Part shown: in pieces, positions 12,520-25,714 of the stretch | How positions within the stretch are numbered: the stretch's first letter is position 1 | Layout: every line of letters starts with the position of its first letter | Assembly (NCBI GenBank): GCA_021234155.1 | Contig: JAJEKV010000034.1 | Span: 11,744,697-11,808,696, forward strand | DNA: 64,000 nucleotides | Reading direction: 5' to 3' | Origin: Isoetes taiwanensis | Taxonomy: Eukaryota > Streptophyta > Lycopodiopsida > Isoetales > Isoetaceae | Translations under genes and position numbers: made by a program | Notes under the pieces: model-generated | What the model was told of the DNA's origin: nothing | The model's database searches: none | Seen by the model: the letters and a program-made list of their open reading frames with translations, nothing else

Positions 12520-12729
12520 CAGATAATAAGAGGTTTACTACTCAAAGGTCTAGATACTAATGAATTGATTCAGCATTATAAGTTGAGAGTATCTATTGGG
12601 TTTGGGTATGACAGGTTGTATGAATTATCCCGTCGAATGATAGAAGAAGAGAAGGACGACGACTTTGCCGATCATCCCCTTAGGCTGGCCGACAAGAGGG
12701 CAAAACATAGGAATTCGAAGTCCCAATGA
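12520..12729 (+). pseudogene. Possible retroelement gag remnant
   Basis: An open frame of 69 codons reads through LKGLDTNELIQHYKLRVSIG, then a charged stretch with EEEKDDDFADHP, ending at TGA. Composition and length would fit part of a Ty3 gag or its spacer, but no diagnostic motif is present. It lies between R1 and R2 repeats. I am unsure it was ever coding. Confidence 0.25.
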
Positions 12730-12879
12730 AAATCAAGACGAGGTGTATAGAGTAGAAGGGGTGAGATTATATCGACCCACAATCCATATATCGTAAGAGT
12801 TACCCTACTCACGAAGGTCAATTCTAGACCCCGAAGTAGAGGCTGGAGGATCCCTTGCCTTGAGGTAGGCACTTCTTAT

Positions 12880-14055
12880 GGAGTATGATTTTGAGACTCT
12901 TAAGAGGGGAAGGAATCGGATAACCATATAGCACTTACTAACGAAGGTTCAAACGTAGGGGTTTTCTATTATGAGATTGAGAGGGTTTAATGTCTCCATC
13001 TCATTATGCGGGAACCAAAGACGAGAACATCTGAAACCGATCATGAATTAAAGTTGACATGATATCTAAGAAAATAGGTTAATTGTGAAAAAGCATGGTT
13101 GATATTGGGGACACAAAGAATATTGAGCAGACAAAGCCTTTAGAAAAGTTCTTCTTGTGGGGTAGTAGCCTTCGATATTATGGCATAATCCCATGGGGGA
13201 TTCTTAGTTTATGTATAAGACTGAAGTATATAAGGCACTAAGGAATTGGTTAAAGTACCGAGGCACCCTATCAAATACCATTCCAACATAGAGTTGGCTA
13301 CTGTCCATTTGGGAAGTCGGTGGCGCAGCCACATCGTAAAGGTAGATGGGCAATGGGTTTTGTCTCAAAGAACTACCAAGCTTACACTTTAGCTAAGTTA
13401 GAACAGAGCTCTAACATTGTAGGATGAGAATATATGTTTACTATGTACCTACTATGTACACACATGATAAACATCTCGGAGAGGTAATCTATGCAGTGAC
13501 ACGAGGAGAGCCACCCATAGGTACCAATGAAGGGTCTGGAGTATGTCTGGAATGTGCAAACAACAGTCAATTTGTTGCATGCTAAGGTAGGATATTGTAG
13601 TTGGCACTTGCAATAAATATCTACAGGCAATAGAATAAAGCTTAAGATGATGGAGTTGAACAGTACAATAGTACAATTCCAAGATGGGTAGCGAATGACA
13701 GTTACCTACTAGAAGTTCGAATGTGTCTTACATAGACACCGGAGATTATATCTCCCACATGATCCATACCCAGATCAGGCAGAGGTGAATGCCATGGGTT
13801 ACATGGAGGTGTAAGTTAGACATACAAGGCTTACAAAATGCAAGGCGGCTGGGCACCCTGATGACTCCAGGTAACTTACGATTCATACTCACTCGCTAAC
13901 TTAGGTCATGACTATCGCGTAGATGAGGATGCCAAGTCATTTGGAATGCCACAATAGCGGGGTTTGGAAGCAACCTTAGGTTATTAAAGAAGAAAAGGAA
14001 TGAAGGACCCTTGTTCGTGATATTTAGCGGCCCAGGTGGGAAGGTTATTACCTAA
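12880..14055 (+). repeat. Dispersed repeat R2, copy 1
   Basis: This segment matches the reverse complement of 44475-45695 over about 1.2 kb with scattered differences and small indels. No reading frame is conserved between copies. The two copies are 30 kb apart in opposite orientation and flank the 22.8-40 kb block. Confidence 0.8.
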
Positions 14056-16024
14056 CTTTAAAGGTGGTCTTTCCTAACATGCAAAAATAGATTTTCGGCT
14101 TGAAAGGGAGCAAGAGCGGAAAAGCTCTTTAAAGGTTTGGTGCATGGCTTAGGGAAGAAGGCTTTCATTTCCTAGGACAACATGGTGGATTGAATTAACG
14201 AAGAACCCTTTTAATGGAAGAGGCCTCTCTTAGAGGTGTTTCAGTGGTACTACCCTTTGCGAATATGTAGCATAATAACAGGGGGTTTTCTTTGTGTTTT
14301 TGTACGCTTTTCACAAAGGTTTTCCTAAGATTTTATGGCGTATTCGAATGGATGTACTAATGCGTACATCTAGAGTGCACCATTTCTTAGCCATTGATTT
14401 GGCCTTTTTTTTTCAATGGTCCAACATCCAAGGGCTCACAACAAAAGCCCTCTTTTAATTTTAGAGGCTGAGCATGCAAGCGCATTTTAGGGCATTCTTT
14501 TTGCCCTAAAGCTTGGCCATGAACCACTGTTGGGGTCGGATTTCAATCAGCGGATTTGCAGCATCATATTGAAGCAGCGGATTTCCCAGCAGGGTCAAAA
14601 AATTCGCGCCTCAACAAGCATGCCGTAGCTGGAACGATACTGCTTGTGTGGGCTGCTGCTCTCCAGGTAAATGCTTTGCTAAGAAAAAATACAATTATTC
14701 AGATATGACAGGGCGCTCGTTGCCTACTTCTCAACATTCCATCATCCCTCATTGGCATCAATGGTTCATCATTTGAAAAATTCGTTATTGCTGCTGAAAG
14801 CATTGATCTCAAAACAGCTGTGTGCTTCCACCACATGTCTTCCATAGACTTCAGCTTAAGTTCGTATTCTTCCCAACGGGATTCATATTGTGATATTTCA
14901 ACCTCTATGCACCGTGATTCGGGACCGCCTTTAGCTTCTCCGATAATATTTTAACTTCTTTTCTTTCTCATTAATAATTGCCCGGGCATCGACCCGGGAC
15001 GTCTTTGTAGTTCAAGATAAGTTGAGCTTGATTATCATGTTCGCCTGCATCGGGAATATCAAACTACTTGAAATGGATGATTAAATCCAATGAAAACCAC
15101 GTAAAAATGAATCTCTAACGGGACTATGCAATTGCTAAAGCCATCATAAGAATTACCTCGGTTGAGTTTTTGGCGGCAGATCCGGCGAGGGCTCATTTGC
15201 ATCTTGTTCGATGTTGTTTATTTCTTACAGATATTTGAGCTATCTTGCCATCCGGCATAAAAGATCGACATTCTACGATAACTTTCCAATGTTAGAAATA
15301 AGCTTGCACATGAATAGGAACACTCTTCTAAGTTGGTAGCTTATTTGATTAGTCAAGACTAATTGGGCACATCGGAACCCATCTCACACCTCTCGATGTC
15401 ATTGATAACCTTGATGTCACCGTGGCCGAACCCGAATAGACGAATGCATGAGATCATGGTTTGTAAGAAGATGCTATTCTTCAATGTGTCATTACTGACA
15501 ATTCAATTGAAAAGCTTAAAGCGCTTATTTTTGAGGTAAGGCTGAGCCTGGATTGAGTAGAATAATATGTGGCTGTTCCATTGTTACGGCCAGCATATAT
15601 CATCTCTAAAAGAAAAATACATGAACCTCTTTCTCTGTATATTGTGTTGTTTTGGACCTTCTAATGGTTGAGGATGATTTACTGTGGTTTCATCATGCGA
15701 AGGAAACAAAGAAAACTAATGTCCTCTGAAGAAGAAGTGGCATTCTTGTTTTTTTATCAGGGAACTTGCCAGTAATAAAGAAGACTTATTTATTTTGCCA
15801 TTGATCGATCAATCAGGAGCAATAAGATCCTCCAAATCTGGCATTGAATGCCAGATTCTTAGGGTGTGATGATCAGACATCTGGCTGAACAACTCCTGTA
15901 TGTAACTTCTTTTTGAAAGTTCGTGAGGAGTTAGACTAGTTTCACATATCTGTAGTTTTAGCTTTTGATTCCAGATTCATATTTGTAGCTTTAGCTTTTG
16001 ATTCCAGACAACCCAATAAGCTAG
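14056..16024. other. Decayed genic region, no intact gene
   Basis: Possible exon pieces are visible. One frame at about 14565-14672 ends ILLVWAAALQ followed by GTAAAT, a plausible 5' splice site; another at about 15480-15537 ends before GTAAGG. They may belong with the GH9 fragment downstream, but I cannot show it. The rest reads as intron-like AT-rich DNA. Confidence 0.3.
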
Positions 16025-16175
<151 letters not shown>

Positions 16176-16322
16176 TTGTTCAAAAAAATTTGCAAGATGT
16201 TGGTATCTCTAGCAATGCTTACGATGGCAATTGCACAAACAACTAAGGAAGATCAAGTCAGTGAAGACAATTTGAGCGCATTGTTACAATGTTGTCATTT
16301 TGGAGCCTATAAATTTATGCAA

Positions 16323-16633
16323 CCCCCTTAAACCCCCTTTTGTTTGGGTGCATATTCACACGGGGGGTGACGTAGGGCAGCGAGAGCCCCTGTAATTATA
16401 TTTTGCACGTACAAAATCAACACCATGTAGTATATTGCCTGAAATCTTATAGTATTTTGCAAATTTTGTTATACAGTATAACAAATTCTATACATCCATA
16501 CCCCACAAACGAGGAACTTTATGTACGGTGTAGATTAAGGAATAAGGGGTGAATATGCCTATCCAACAGCTCTCGTTGCCCGGAGTCACCCCCCGTGTGA
16601 ATATGCACCCAAACAAAAGGGGGTTTAAGGGGG
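16323..16633. mobile_element. MITE-like element with 50-bp inverted repeats
   Basis: The left end (16323-16372) starts CCCCCTTAAACCCCC and is the exact reverse complement of the right end (16584-16633) over about 50 bp. Similarity continues inward more weakly. Total length is about 311 bp and no coding frame is preserved, as expected of a miniature inverted-repeat transposon. Flanks are AT-rich and no clear target duplication can be assigned. Confidence 0.75.
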
Positions 16634-16823
16634 AATTTAATTTTAAACATAATCCCTTAGAATATGTAAGTTTATTTGTGGAACTTAATTGACGTTTAGG
16701 CACTAAAGTAATGGTTCGAAACACTTTACCCCAACCATATCTAGATACTTTAGAAGGAGATGCTTATTCAACAATGATTGGATGCCATTAGACTGTTACA
16801 GTAGAACAACTTCAGAAGAGGAT

Positions 16824-16917
16824 AGGCCATCGTCAATTTGACAAGCGTATGACTGAGAGAATTAATCACTAGGCCATCATCAATTTGACAAGCGTATGAC
16901 TGAGAGAATTAATCACT
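16824..16917 (+). repeat. Tandem duplication of a 47-bp unit
   Basis: Two adjacent copies of a unit beginning GGCCATCRTCAATTTGACAA and ending TTAATCACT occur at about 16824-16870 and 16871-16917. They differ at one position. Confidence 0.85.
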
Positions 16918-16918
16918 G

Positions 16919-17575
16919 CCATATAGGCGGTGAAGTTTGGCACAATTAAAGCTTGTACTCTAGGTAAATTTGAGTAAAGTATTGACATCTCTGTGGGGGT
17001 TTCAACGCAAGCAATTAGTATGTATTACAGAGTATGTATCATGCTCTGGGGGAATGATCCATAAAAGGAACAAAGACCATCGAGAAGAAGTAGCGAAGGA
17101 TGATAGGATTAAAGATATCCAAACCCATGGTCTAGAGGGGTGTTGCATGGCCGTCCCTGTCGGTTGGGCTAAGAGAGATCCTTTCCCTGGGAATTGAGAC
17201 GAGTCAAGGCTTAGACACTAAAGAGAAACAACGTTAATTATAGTTATGTCTATAAAATGTTACTTAACCCTTAATATATAACGTCGAATAAGGTCTAATA
17301 TAAAGCATATGAATGTAGCATAGATTAAATCATGGCAAGGTCCGAAGAAATTTTGTTATCAAGGCATCTACCAAAGGAAAAAAAATATTTAAAGCTATAG
17401 GTCTAGGAATGTCGATAACTGGACATTATTATTGTTGCCTAAAGAAGATCCGAGGTGATAGTGGATTAGAATCCAACTTAGAAGTCTCTATCTTACTCAG
17501 AGGAATTCTCTTCCATCGCTCAGCATGGAAGTTCATCAATATGGTTGTGGGAACAATTCCACAGTGATAGTACCT
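16919..17575 (+). mobile_element. Fragment of element C/E internal region
   Basis: The sequence corresponds to the reverse complement of about 39400-40030 in element C, and from about 17100 it also matches 7219-7680 in element E. It contains no convincing frame. It appears to be a third, partial copy of the same long leader. Confidence 0.8.
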
Positions 17576-18180
17576 CTCTGGGATCTTGCCATTGATCATG
17601 GGCACAGTGAGCAAATAATATTTATTGCATAACCTTCTTAAACTTTTGAACACTAACACAAGCATCGCAAGTGAACACCGAGGATGAGAAATTAGAGCTC
17701 AAAGCTTACAGTGCACATTTTCCGGTAGCAATTCCAAAAGGAATTTAGCTCACATGCATAAGTTATGGAAAAAGATGAAGCTATTGCAAACATGCGTAGG
17801 TGCAGTTAACTAAAGCAAAACGTAATTGAAATATGTGCCCATTCAATTAATAGATGCTACTAAATAGAATCAAGACATGATGGCCACATCCAAGAAGATA
17901 AGAAGTTACAGGTCACTTGAAATAAAAAGCTGGTAGCCAATAGCTAAGCTAAGATGCAAATTAAGACACCTGAGATTTGCATTATAAATTCCAGAAGGGT
18001 ATAATTCAGTCACAGTAATTATTACTATGTAGACTTGCAGCTTTTCAAGCATGCTGCTTAGGAAGTGTGAAAATAATTGTCTTTTGATATAGCATGTCCC
18101 AGGTTCTAAGGGTGGACCAAACCTTCCTACACCTATCTAGTGCTCAGAACATTCAACTTGCACGGAGGTATATAACTAGG
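17576..18180. other. No gene recognised
   Basis: AT-rich sequence with no coding signal or repeat partner that I could find in the window. Confidence 0.3.
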
Positions 18181-18430
18181 CTACATGCAGAGAAGAATTG
18201 AATTGAACGACAAGCTCAAAGGTGATAATATGAAAACTAAGATGGTCATTTTATCTTATGGAAAAAAGAACATACCTCACATAGGGAGTAGTTGTGGAGT
18301 ACCATTCCCTGGCTACATGCAGAGAAGAATTGAACTGAACGGCAAGCTCAAAAGACATAATATGAAAACTAAAATGGTCATATTATCTTTGAAAAAAAAG
18401 AACATACCTCACATAGCGAGTATTTGACTG
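18181..18430 (+). repeat. Tandem duplication, period about 131 bp
   Basis: Two copies begin CTACATGCAGAGAAGAATTG at 18181 and 18312 and share ACATACCTCACATAG near their ends. The second is slightly shorter. Confidence 0.85.
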
Positions 18431-18562
18431 GAAGCAAAGCCCATTGTGCTTTGAATTTGTGGAGTACCATTCCCAATATTTCGTTAACAGATGGCTTTTA
18501 TATAAGTTACACCATCTGTAATCTAACGTATCTTTGGAGACTAGATAGAATGCTCCCAAAAT

Positions 18563-18957
18563 GTAGTCATAATGAAATCGAGCACTATAGATGCATTATG
18601 AGAAGGAAAAAAGGCATCGCAGTTCATGCAACTTTTCATAGTGTGCATGGAATTGCAGCCATTCGAGACATGTTTAGGGCCTCTTTGAAGAGCACCTGAA
18701 AGAAAAATGAATCAAGCCAGACATGTCATAATGAAATCGAGCACTATAGATGCATTATGAGGTGATTATGAGAAGGAAAAAAAGGCATTGCAGTTCATGC
18801 AACTTTTCAGAGTGTGCATGCAGTTGCAGCCATTCGAGACATGTTTAGAGCCTCTCTGAAGAGCACCTGAAAGAAAAATGAATCAAGTCAGACATGTTTA
18901 GGGCCTCACAATAGATGAATCTGAAAAGCACCTGAAAGAAAAATGAATCGAGTCAGA
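18563..18957 (+). repeat. Tandem duplication, period about 164 bp, with partial third copy
   Basis: Units start GTCATAATGAAATCGAGCAC at about 18565 and 18727 and end GAAAGAAAAATGAATCRAG. A partial third copy of the tail follows to about 18957. A 12-bp insertion distinguishes the second unit. Confidence 0.8.
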
Positions 18958-20519
18958 TTATTGGAGTTTTGTCTACCTAATTTCACACCTAATTAGAAAA
19001 AGTCCTTTTCGCTGTCTCGTGATTTAACAGCCTAAACATAGCTTTTAAGAAATATACTGGCAATACATTATCACAATTTAGACATTATGTAAATATATTC
19101 CATGTCCTCTCGAGGCCCAAGTGAGCAATAGAAATAAATTAAATTAAATTAAATTAAACTAAATTATCACAATTTTGTCCTCAACTCATCACGCAATGCA
19201 ACCATTAGAGAATGAAGATCTAAACACTGTCGAAAAAGGAGAAAGACGCATCTCGACCATGTATTCGATCCAACGGCCAAAATCAGGGGAGAAGGCAAAA
19301 CTTACAAATTTGCATTAGAATGAAACCTAGGCGCCCAGCACTCCCGTTCAAATTTTCTCCCAATCACATACTATCACAAAGCAAAAACAAACTGTTGAAT
19401 CGAGGGACGAAAATGAGTTAAAGAAATTCAACGACCAAAATGCTGCACAAACTATCATTTTATTTTGCTTTTAGTATTATATATAGATAGATGATTTTAG
19501 CCCCTTGGGCTCCATGCCGTGACCATACCTAGAAGCTCCATAAGCTTCCTAGACCCCCCTTCTTCAGGAGAAGAGGTGTCACACATTACTGTATCATAAT
19601 TCTCTTAGCTATATTAATTTGTCATGTTTATTTGATTATTGCCCTAGCTTTATTTCCTTAGTAATAGTTGAATCACAACTTTTGAGTTCCTATAAACTCA
19701 CATCTCCCATTCCATTCGAGCCGTTCCTTCCTTAGATTTAATTAATCTCGTACAGTCAAGCCATGTCCCTGAGTCCCCATAGACTCAATACTTCATCTGT
19801 TCTCTTGACTTCATACCCAACTCCACATAGCTACTTCCTCTCAATGTAAAGACCACAAGTTCAATATTAATTAGAACACTCCACGCTTTCTTAAATTGCC
19901 ATATAATCCAATAGTTTCGTTAATTAACTAGAGAGTTTATTAAACCATTACAGTTATCGTGCCACTGCCGTCTTACAGAAGTTGCTATGAGCATCATTTT
20001 GGCCTCTCCCTTGATTCCCATGACTCTAAAACATAATCATAGTCATTTCCAAATCAATACTAGATCATTCCTCAACTTTATATTTATTTAACTTGCTCTT
20101 GGGTTCCTTAGAACTTCAATATTTCCCGGATGTGTTCATGCCTTGGATCGGGTTCATTGACTCCAAAAGACTGTTACCATGGCCTTGATTCACCAAGACT
20201 CTTTGTGCAGACATGCCTATGCAATTATCTAACAATAGGTAATCCTTAAATAACCAATCAAACATTTGTTATTGACCATAAAATCATGATCGTCCACTCA
20301 CATTTTTTTCCACTGTTGCAGATTTGAGCAATGGCTGCACCGCTATTCTGTCTATAAACCCGACCTGTAGAGGCTCTTCAAGACCAAATTGGCCTTCTAG
20401 CTTGGATTTTGGCATCTCCAAGGGCAAAGACGACCCTTGTAGACTTGGTTCCGGCACACTCCAAGTCTTTATCTTCTCAAATAGACCCCCTTTTCTGGCC
20501 AAATCAGCCTATAAGAATA
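18958..20519. other. No gene recognised
   Basis: Contains a short TTAAA-type pentanucleotide run at 19137-19163. Remaining frames are short and without motifs. The minus-strand frame at 20284-20502 is proline/serine-rich in places, but I cannot assign it. Confidence 0.3.
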
Positions 20520-21110
20520 GAATAGAATAGAATAGAATAGAATAGATTTTTAGCGTCCACGGAGACCGACTGGCGAGAGCAGCAAACGTATTACTGACAG
20601 GATTAAAAAACCCCCACCCCGAAGGGTTTTCGAGGGAAAAACCTTAGCAGTAATAAGTCTGCTGGCATGCTGTACAATTGTGTAGGACAGTTCAATGCCG
20701 TCCCGGAAGACACAACTGAGTCCGTGCATCCATAACCTCCTGGAGGTATGACCCCAACAAACCCACTGACGCCGTATTCAACAACTCATGCAATGGTTGG
20801 CCAGGCACTATCAATCGATCATACCGCTCCCTGATATGGGCAAACGTTGGGCAGACCTGGAGGGCATGACATTCATCCTCAATGGCGCCCTGGTGGCAAC
20901 ACTTTTAAAGCCTTTGCTCTCGTGCTTCCCGAGCCCAACGACCTATCTCAATACGGAGGCGATGTGCACCCGTGCGAATGGAAGCTATAAGTCTGCACTT
21001 CTTCATGGGCAACTGGGTGTATAAGTACTGGTGTGGGCCTCTCATGAGCCTAGGATTGACTTGCTGTTGATAGTGTGCCAGCTTAACGTGCGTCGGAGCA
21101 GGCGAGAGCA
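20520..21110 (-). mobile_element. 5'-truncated LINE with (TATTC)n tail
   Basis: Reading the minus strand, the C-terminal polyprotein tail shows LIASIRTGAHRLRIEIGRW and, after a frame break, a zinc-binding knuckle (CCHQ...EDECHALQVCP) followed by about 50 residues to a TGA near 20690. The 3' UTR carries the paired GGTTTTTCCC and GGTTTTTTAATCC blocks and GGTCTCCGTGGACG, then ends in TATTC repeats (20520-20547 as AATAG on the plus strand). These features are shared with the LINEs at 8528 and 37055, so all belong to one family or close relatives. Confidence 0.8.
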
Positions 21111-21153
21111 GGCATTTCGACATATAAGGAGGGAGTAAAAAAGAGAGCAGGTG

Positions 21154-21275
21154 TTTCGACATATAATGGCCTGACGGTGGGCTAGGTCACGGTGGCGCCG
21201 CTCGGGGCGAGTCGCGGCGAGCCGTGAGTGGCGCCGTCATGACCTGGCCTGCTGTCAAGCCATTATATGTCAAAA
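21154..21275. mobile_element. GC-rich snap-back repeat, possible MITE
   Basis: Imperfect inverted arms of about 50 bp, beginning TTTCGACATATAATGGC and ending with its complement near 21275, enclose a short GC-rich centre rich in GGCGAG. The start of the arm is also duplicated directly at about 21112-21128. It could fold into a long hairpin. No coding potential. Confidence 0.5.
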
Positions 21276-22796
21276 CGGTCTTCTCTCGGCCATTACCTGA
21301 CGTAAAGGTTCACTGTAGGCAATTTCGTCCGCCACGTGTGCGGTGATGTGACAGGGGTATAATTTTTTTTTCTTGATGTCACCTTTTCTTTTTCTGCGTT
21401 ATCATCGAACTCCGGCGATGGGGGTCTGTCTTTTTCTAAGTTCAGCTATGGGGCTCATTGGTTTTGTGGCCAGCGTTGGGCATCAATTTGCTGTTGCTAC
21501 ATGCTGACGGAGTTTGGCGAAGTTTGGCAGAAGTTTTGAGATGTTTTGAGAAGTTTCTTGACAAGTTTTGTGATTTTTTGATCTGCGGCTATGGCGCTCG
21601 TGTGCGACGATGTGTTCTAATCTTCTGCTGCTACTTCATTACGGAGTTTGGCGTCTGTAGAGAGGTTTCTTGCATGTTCTTGATAAAACTTGTTGCATGC
21701 AAGTTTTAACTTGCTTTTTCCTTGTTTAGCATCGTTAGCAAGTGTTTGGAGGCGCCGATCTTCAAAATGGTAAGAATTGTTGTTGTAATCTTAGATTATT
21801 TTGTCAATATTTTATCATCATTCTATTTTTTTCTTGCAGATTTCCATGGAGATCATTGTTTTTTTTTTTAATTTCTAGAATGAAGATCACTGATCTTGTA
21901 CCTCAGAACTTTTGAATGCGATGGATATTGATAAACTTGTATTATTATTGAAGTTTAGATGTAGATTCCTTGTATTGTTACTGCATTTAAGCTGAAAAAA
22001 CTTCTATTGTTTCAAAACTTCAAAAAAATTATAACTTTCAAATCTAAGGAAAGACTAGGCCATTATGGTTTATAATGGCAGTCTGAATTACAATGAAATT
22101 GCATGTTGTGGACCTTCACGCTCCCATATTTCCCATTCAATCTGGCCTTGCAAAGGTTGGCTTCAGATAAATCGGCCATCTTGGCTCTGTCTTGGCTCTA
22201 GTTTTGGCAACTAATTCGTTGTTACAACACCAGCCGGACACCAGCTTCTGGCAGCTAACTTATGGCTTTGAACCTAGCATAGTTCATAGTACAAAATACT
22301 ATACAATGGCCAAATCGGCCCCTTCTGGCACAATCAGAAACCTTATATGCAGGTTGGATGGCTTCCTATGGCTTCTTCAACCTTCCTGTGTTCATGGCTT
22401 TTGCGGTTTTGCCAGCCGAATCAGCCATGCTATGCTCTTTAATTCAACCTTTCAATCTTACAACGCTCAACATGATATAGGTTTGTATTCCTACATCTAC
22501 TAAATCGATATGCTCATGTGCAACCGTTACTACCATCTTATCCATGATGCTAGTTCTCGTAGTTATCAAAACCCAGCTTTGCCTATCTGTTTGATTTTCT
22601 AGATTTAAGCTTAGTTCCTTCCTAGCTTATTATGCTTTTCTTATTCAGTAACACAAATGTTGCAATTCCATCCAAGTTTCCTAATTCAAACAATAAACCT
22701 CATGGCAAAGCACCAAATAACCATATAAAAATAACAGCCCCAGTGTAAGCTTGAAACCACCCACCTTTCTTTGCTATGAACTCTAAGCTTGCATTT
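21276..22796. other. No gene recognised
   Basis: Sequence left of the truncated integrase of element A. I looked for a 3' LTR with TGTGACG...CGTCACA ends and did not find one. Frames present are short and lack motifs. Confidence 0.35.
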
Positions 22797-22986
22797 CCAA
22801 AAGGAGTTGTTGAGAAACCTCCACTTTAGAAACGGGGTTATGCCATGTGTCCGGGGTAAGGCATTGATAACCATAATTGATCATGAAGGGAGACATTCTG
22901 GAAGATTCCTGCTTCATACTGTTATAGGCAAATTCGACCAGATAAATATAGTCAGCCCATTGGGATTGCTTACTCCACACATAACT
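22783..22986 (-). pseudogene. Integrase C-terminal part, truncated (element A)
   Basis: This is in the same frame as the integrase core and separated from it by a single TGA at 22987-22989. It reads WSKQSQWADYIYLVEFAYNS and SPFMINYGYQ, matching the Ty3 integrase segment W...YLP.AEFAYNSS...SPFE.VYG. Similarity stops at about 22797 after SKVEVSQQLLLEMQ. The GPF/Y module and any chromodomain are absent. Confidence 0.8.
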
Positions 22987-23661
22987 TCATAGCATATCCT
23001 CTATAATACGATTGGTACGCTCAGTCTGACCATCCGTCTGAGGATGATATACCGTACTCATAGCAAGCTTGGTCTGGATGGTAGCAAAGAAATCTTTCCA
23101 GAAGGCCCTTACGAATTTGGGATCCCTGTCGGATACAATAACTCGTGGCATTTTGTGCAACCTGAAGATCTCCTTTGCAAATAGCAGCGCGGTATCAAAG
23201 GCTGTATCCGTGGTACGACATGGCAAGAAATGAGCCATTTTCGACAATTTGTCGACCACTACCATCAATGCATCATATCCACGGAGAGTACGCGGGAGGC
23301 CCACAATGAAATCCATGGTTATCACTTCCCACTTAGCATTGGGCACATCCAACGGTTGCAACTCTCCTGGAATTCTTAGTTGCTCAGCCTTGGTCTGTTG
23401 ACAGACTTGACACTGTTTAATGTACCTGGCAATGTCCTTCTTCATTGAAGGCCAGAAATAACTGGAGCGGATCTTAAAGTAGGTCTTCATAAAACCTGCA
23501 TGTCCAGCTATAGGGCTATTGTGCGTGTCATGGAGAATTAGCTTACGTACTCCTGAAGTCTCAGGTACACACAACTTATCTTTGTAATATAATAAGGTGC
23601 CTTCTTTCTTATACGGACGGAAAGCTTCACGTTCTTTATCTGTGCGTGCTTCCTTAGCCAA
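22987..23661 (-). pseudogene. Ty3/gypsy integrase core (element A)
   Basis: The frame shows the zinc-binding HHCC region (HDTH...GHAG...CQVCQQTK), then the DDE catalytic core: MDFIVGLP (first Asp), VSDRDPKF (second Asp) and HPQTDGQTERTNR (Glu). In the virus-like particle cycle this enzyme joins element cDNA to host DNA. It is shifted by one frame relative to the RT/RNase H ORF, with the switch around 23661-23663, and ends at a TGA where the family has a coding residue after EDML. The decay is slight, so the copy is fairly young or was recently active. Confidence 0.92.
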
Positions 23662-23662
23662 A

Positions 23663-25714
23663 CTAACCCAAACATCGGAACTCGGGATCTGTGGCCAAGG
23701 TCTGTTCTATCTGTTTCCCAAACTCACTGGTGAGTGTAGAAATTGCGTTACAATGGGTTCGGGTTACCAAGGGATGGCGTGACAATGCATCCGCAACCAC
23801 ATTGTGTTTCCCAGGCTTATACATAATCTCAAAGTCATATTCCTCGAGAAACTCCATCCATCTTCTCTTACGGAGATTGAGATTGGGTTGGGTTGTTAGA
23901 TAACGGAGACTCTGATGATCCGTATCCAGCTGGAATCTTCTACCAAGAAGGTAGTGTCTCCATATGCGCAGAGCACGGACAACGGCTAACAATTCCTGAT
24001 CATGGGTAGGGTACCGCTGCTCAGTTTCGTTCATTTTCTTCGAATCATAGGCAATGACCCTCCCCTCCTGCATTAGGACTCCACCGGTTGCAATCTTACT
24101 AGCATCCGTTGCCACTAATTTATCCTTTTCAGGATCGGGCAATGTGAGGACTGGTGCTGACGTTAAAGCGTCTTTAAGTTGCTGAAAACTTCCCTGGACC
24201 TTTGCCTTCCAATGCTCAATCCAATCCTTCACCTTCTCATGCTTTGTAAGATTAGTAAGAGGTGCTGTGATCTTTGCAAAATCCTTAACAAATTTCCGAT
24301 AATATCCTGCTAACCCCAAGAAACTTCGGACCTCGGAAACATTACCTGGAATAGGCCATTCCCTTACTGCCTCTATCTTTGCCGGATCTGTAGCAATTCT
24401 CTCTGCTGAAATGACATGTCCCAAATAATCCACCTTCGGAGTGGCAAACTTGCACTTAGAGAACTTGGCAAAGAGTTGGTGACGTCTTAACTTTTGTAGG
24501 GCCAATCGAAGATGTTGCTCATGCTCCTCCAAAGTTTTACTATAGATGAGAATGTCGTCAAAGAAAATAACAACAAAGTCATCCAAGTATTGTCGGAAGA
24601 CATCATTCATCAATCGCATGAAGGTTGCGGGGGCATTAGTTAATCCAAAAGGCATAACAGTAAATTCATAGTGCCCGTACCTAGTGCGGAAGGCTGATTT
24701 ATGGATGTCCTTCTCCTTAATTCTGATCTGATGATATCCGGAGCGTAAATCAATCTTTGAAAAATACTTGGCCCCTTGCAACTGGTCCATTAGATCATCT
24801 GCCCTAGGCAAAGCATACCGATTCTTGATGGTATGCTTGTTGAGCTGCCTATAGTCAATACACATCCTCAAGGAGCCATCCTTTTTCTTAACAAAAAGGA
24901 TAGGAGCGCCAAAAGGCGAAACACTAGGCCGAATGAAACCTAGGTTTAGTAACTCCTGAAGTTGCTTCTTAAGCTCTGCCAACTCAGGGGGACTCATACG
25001 GTACGGGGCCTTACTGGTAGGCTTAGTACCTGGTTCCAAAGCTATTTCACATTCTACTCCTCTAAAAGGAGGAAGTTTTTGGATCTCATCTGGAAAAAGA
25101 TCGCTAAATTCTCGGAGAAGATTCGCAATGCCCTCTGGCAAGGTATCGATTACTTGCTTCTGTTTAGCATCTGACTCAATGGATGCAAGTCTGATAATAC
25201 AAAGCAACTTATCCTTATGTATAGCCTTATCTAACTGCCTGATGGTCATAGACTGCATAATGGGGTTTAAGGAGTCACCTTTAATAGTCACGCGGGTTCC
25301 ATTAGCTGCATTGAAGGTAACCTCTCGTTTCTCGCAGTCTATATTGGCCTTTGCGGATGCCAAGAATTCCATACCGACAATCAGATCATATTTGCCAATA
25401 TCCATTAATTCGGCACCCAATGCAACTGGTGCACCCGGCAGCTGCATCTTAAGGTTAATGCGACGGCCATGAGTATGCCTGATCTTACCACTGGCTAAAG
25501 TGACAGGCTTCGGTCGGGACCTCAATGTTTCAAGCTGCAATACCTGGGCCATTCTAGGAGAAGCAAAATTATGTGTACTTCCCGTATCCATTAGAATTAT
25601 GAAAGGCTTACTGTCTACTTGACCTATGGTGGAAATAACAGCAGGTTGACTTTCAGCATTGCCGGTTTCTATGGCTGCAAGGATATGAGACGCACCGTGA
25701 TACACCTGTAACAT
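23663..25714 (-). pseudogene. Ty3/gypsy pol: protease, reverse transcriptase, RNase H (element A)
   Basis: A 683-codon open frame holds an aspartic protease ([10 protein letters not shown], residues 42-50), reverse transcriptase (residues about 255-430, with [29 protein letters not shown] and the catalytic FFDD at 384-387 where most relatives have YxDD or FLDD), and RNase H ([11 protein letters not shown] at 537-547, QELLAVV at 573-579, TDHQSL at 598-603). These make cDNA from element RNA in the cytoplasm. The frame overlaps the end of the gag frame by 46 nt in a different register and is frameshifted before the integrase. The order PR-RT-RH-IN marks Ty3/gypsy rather than Ty1/copia. Confidence 0.95.
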
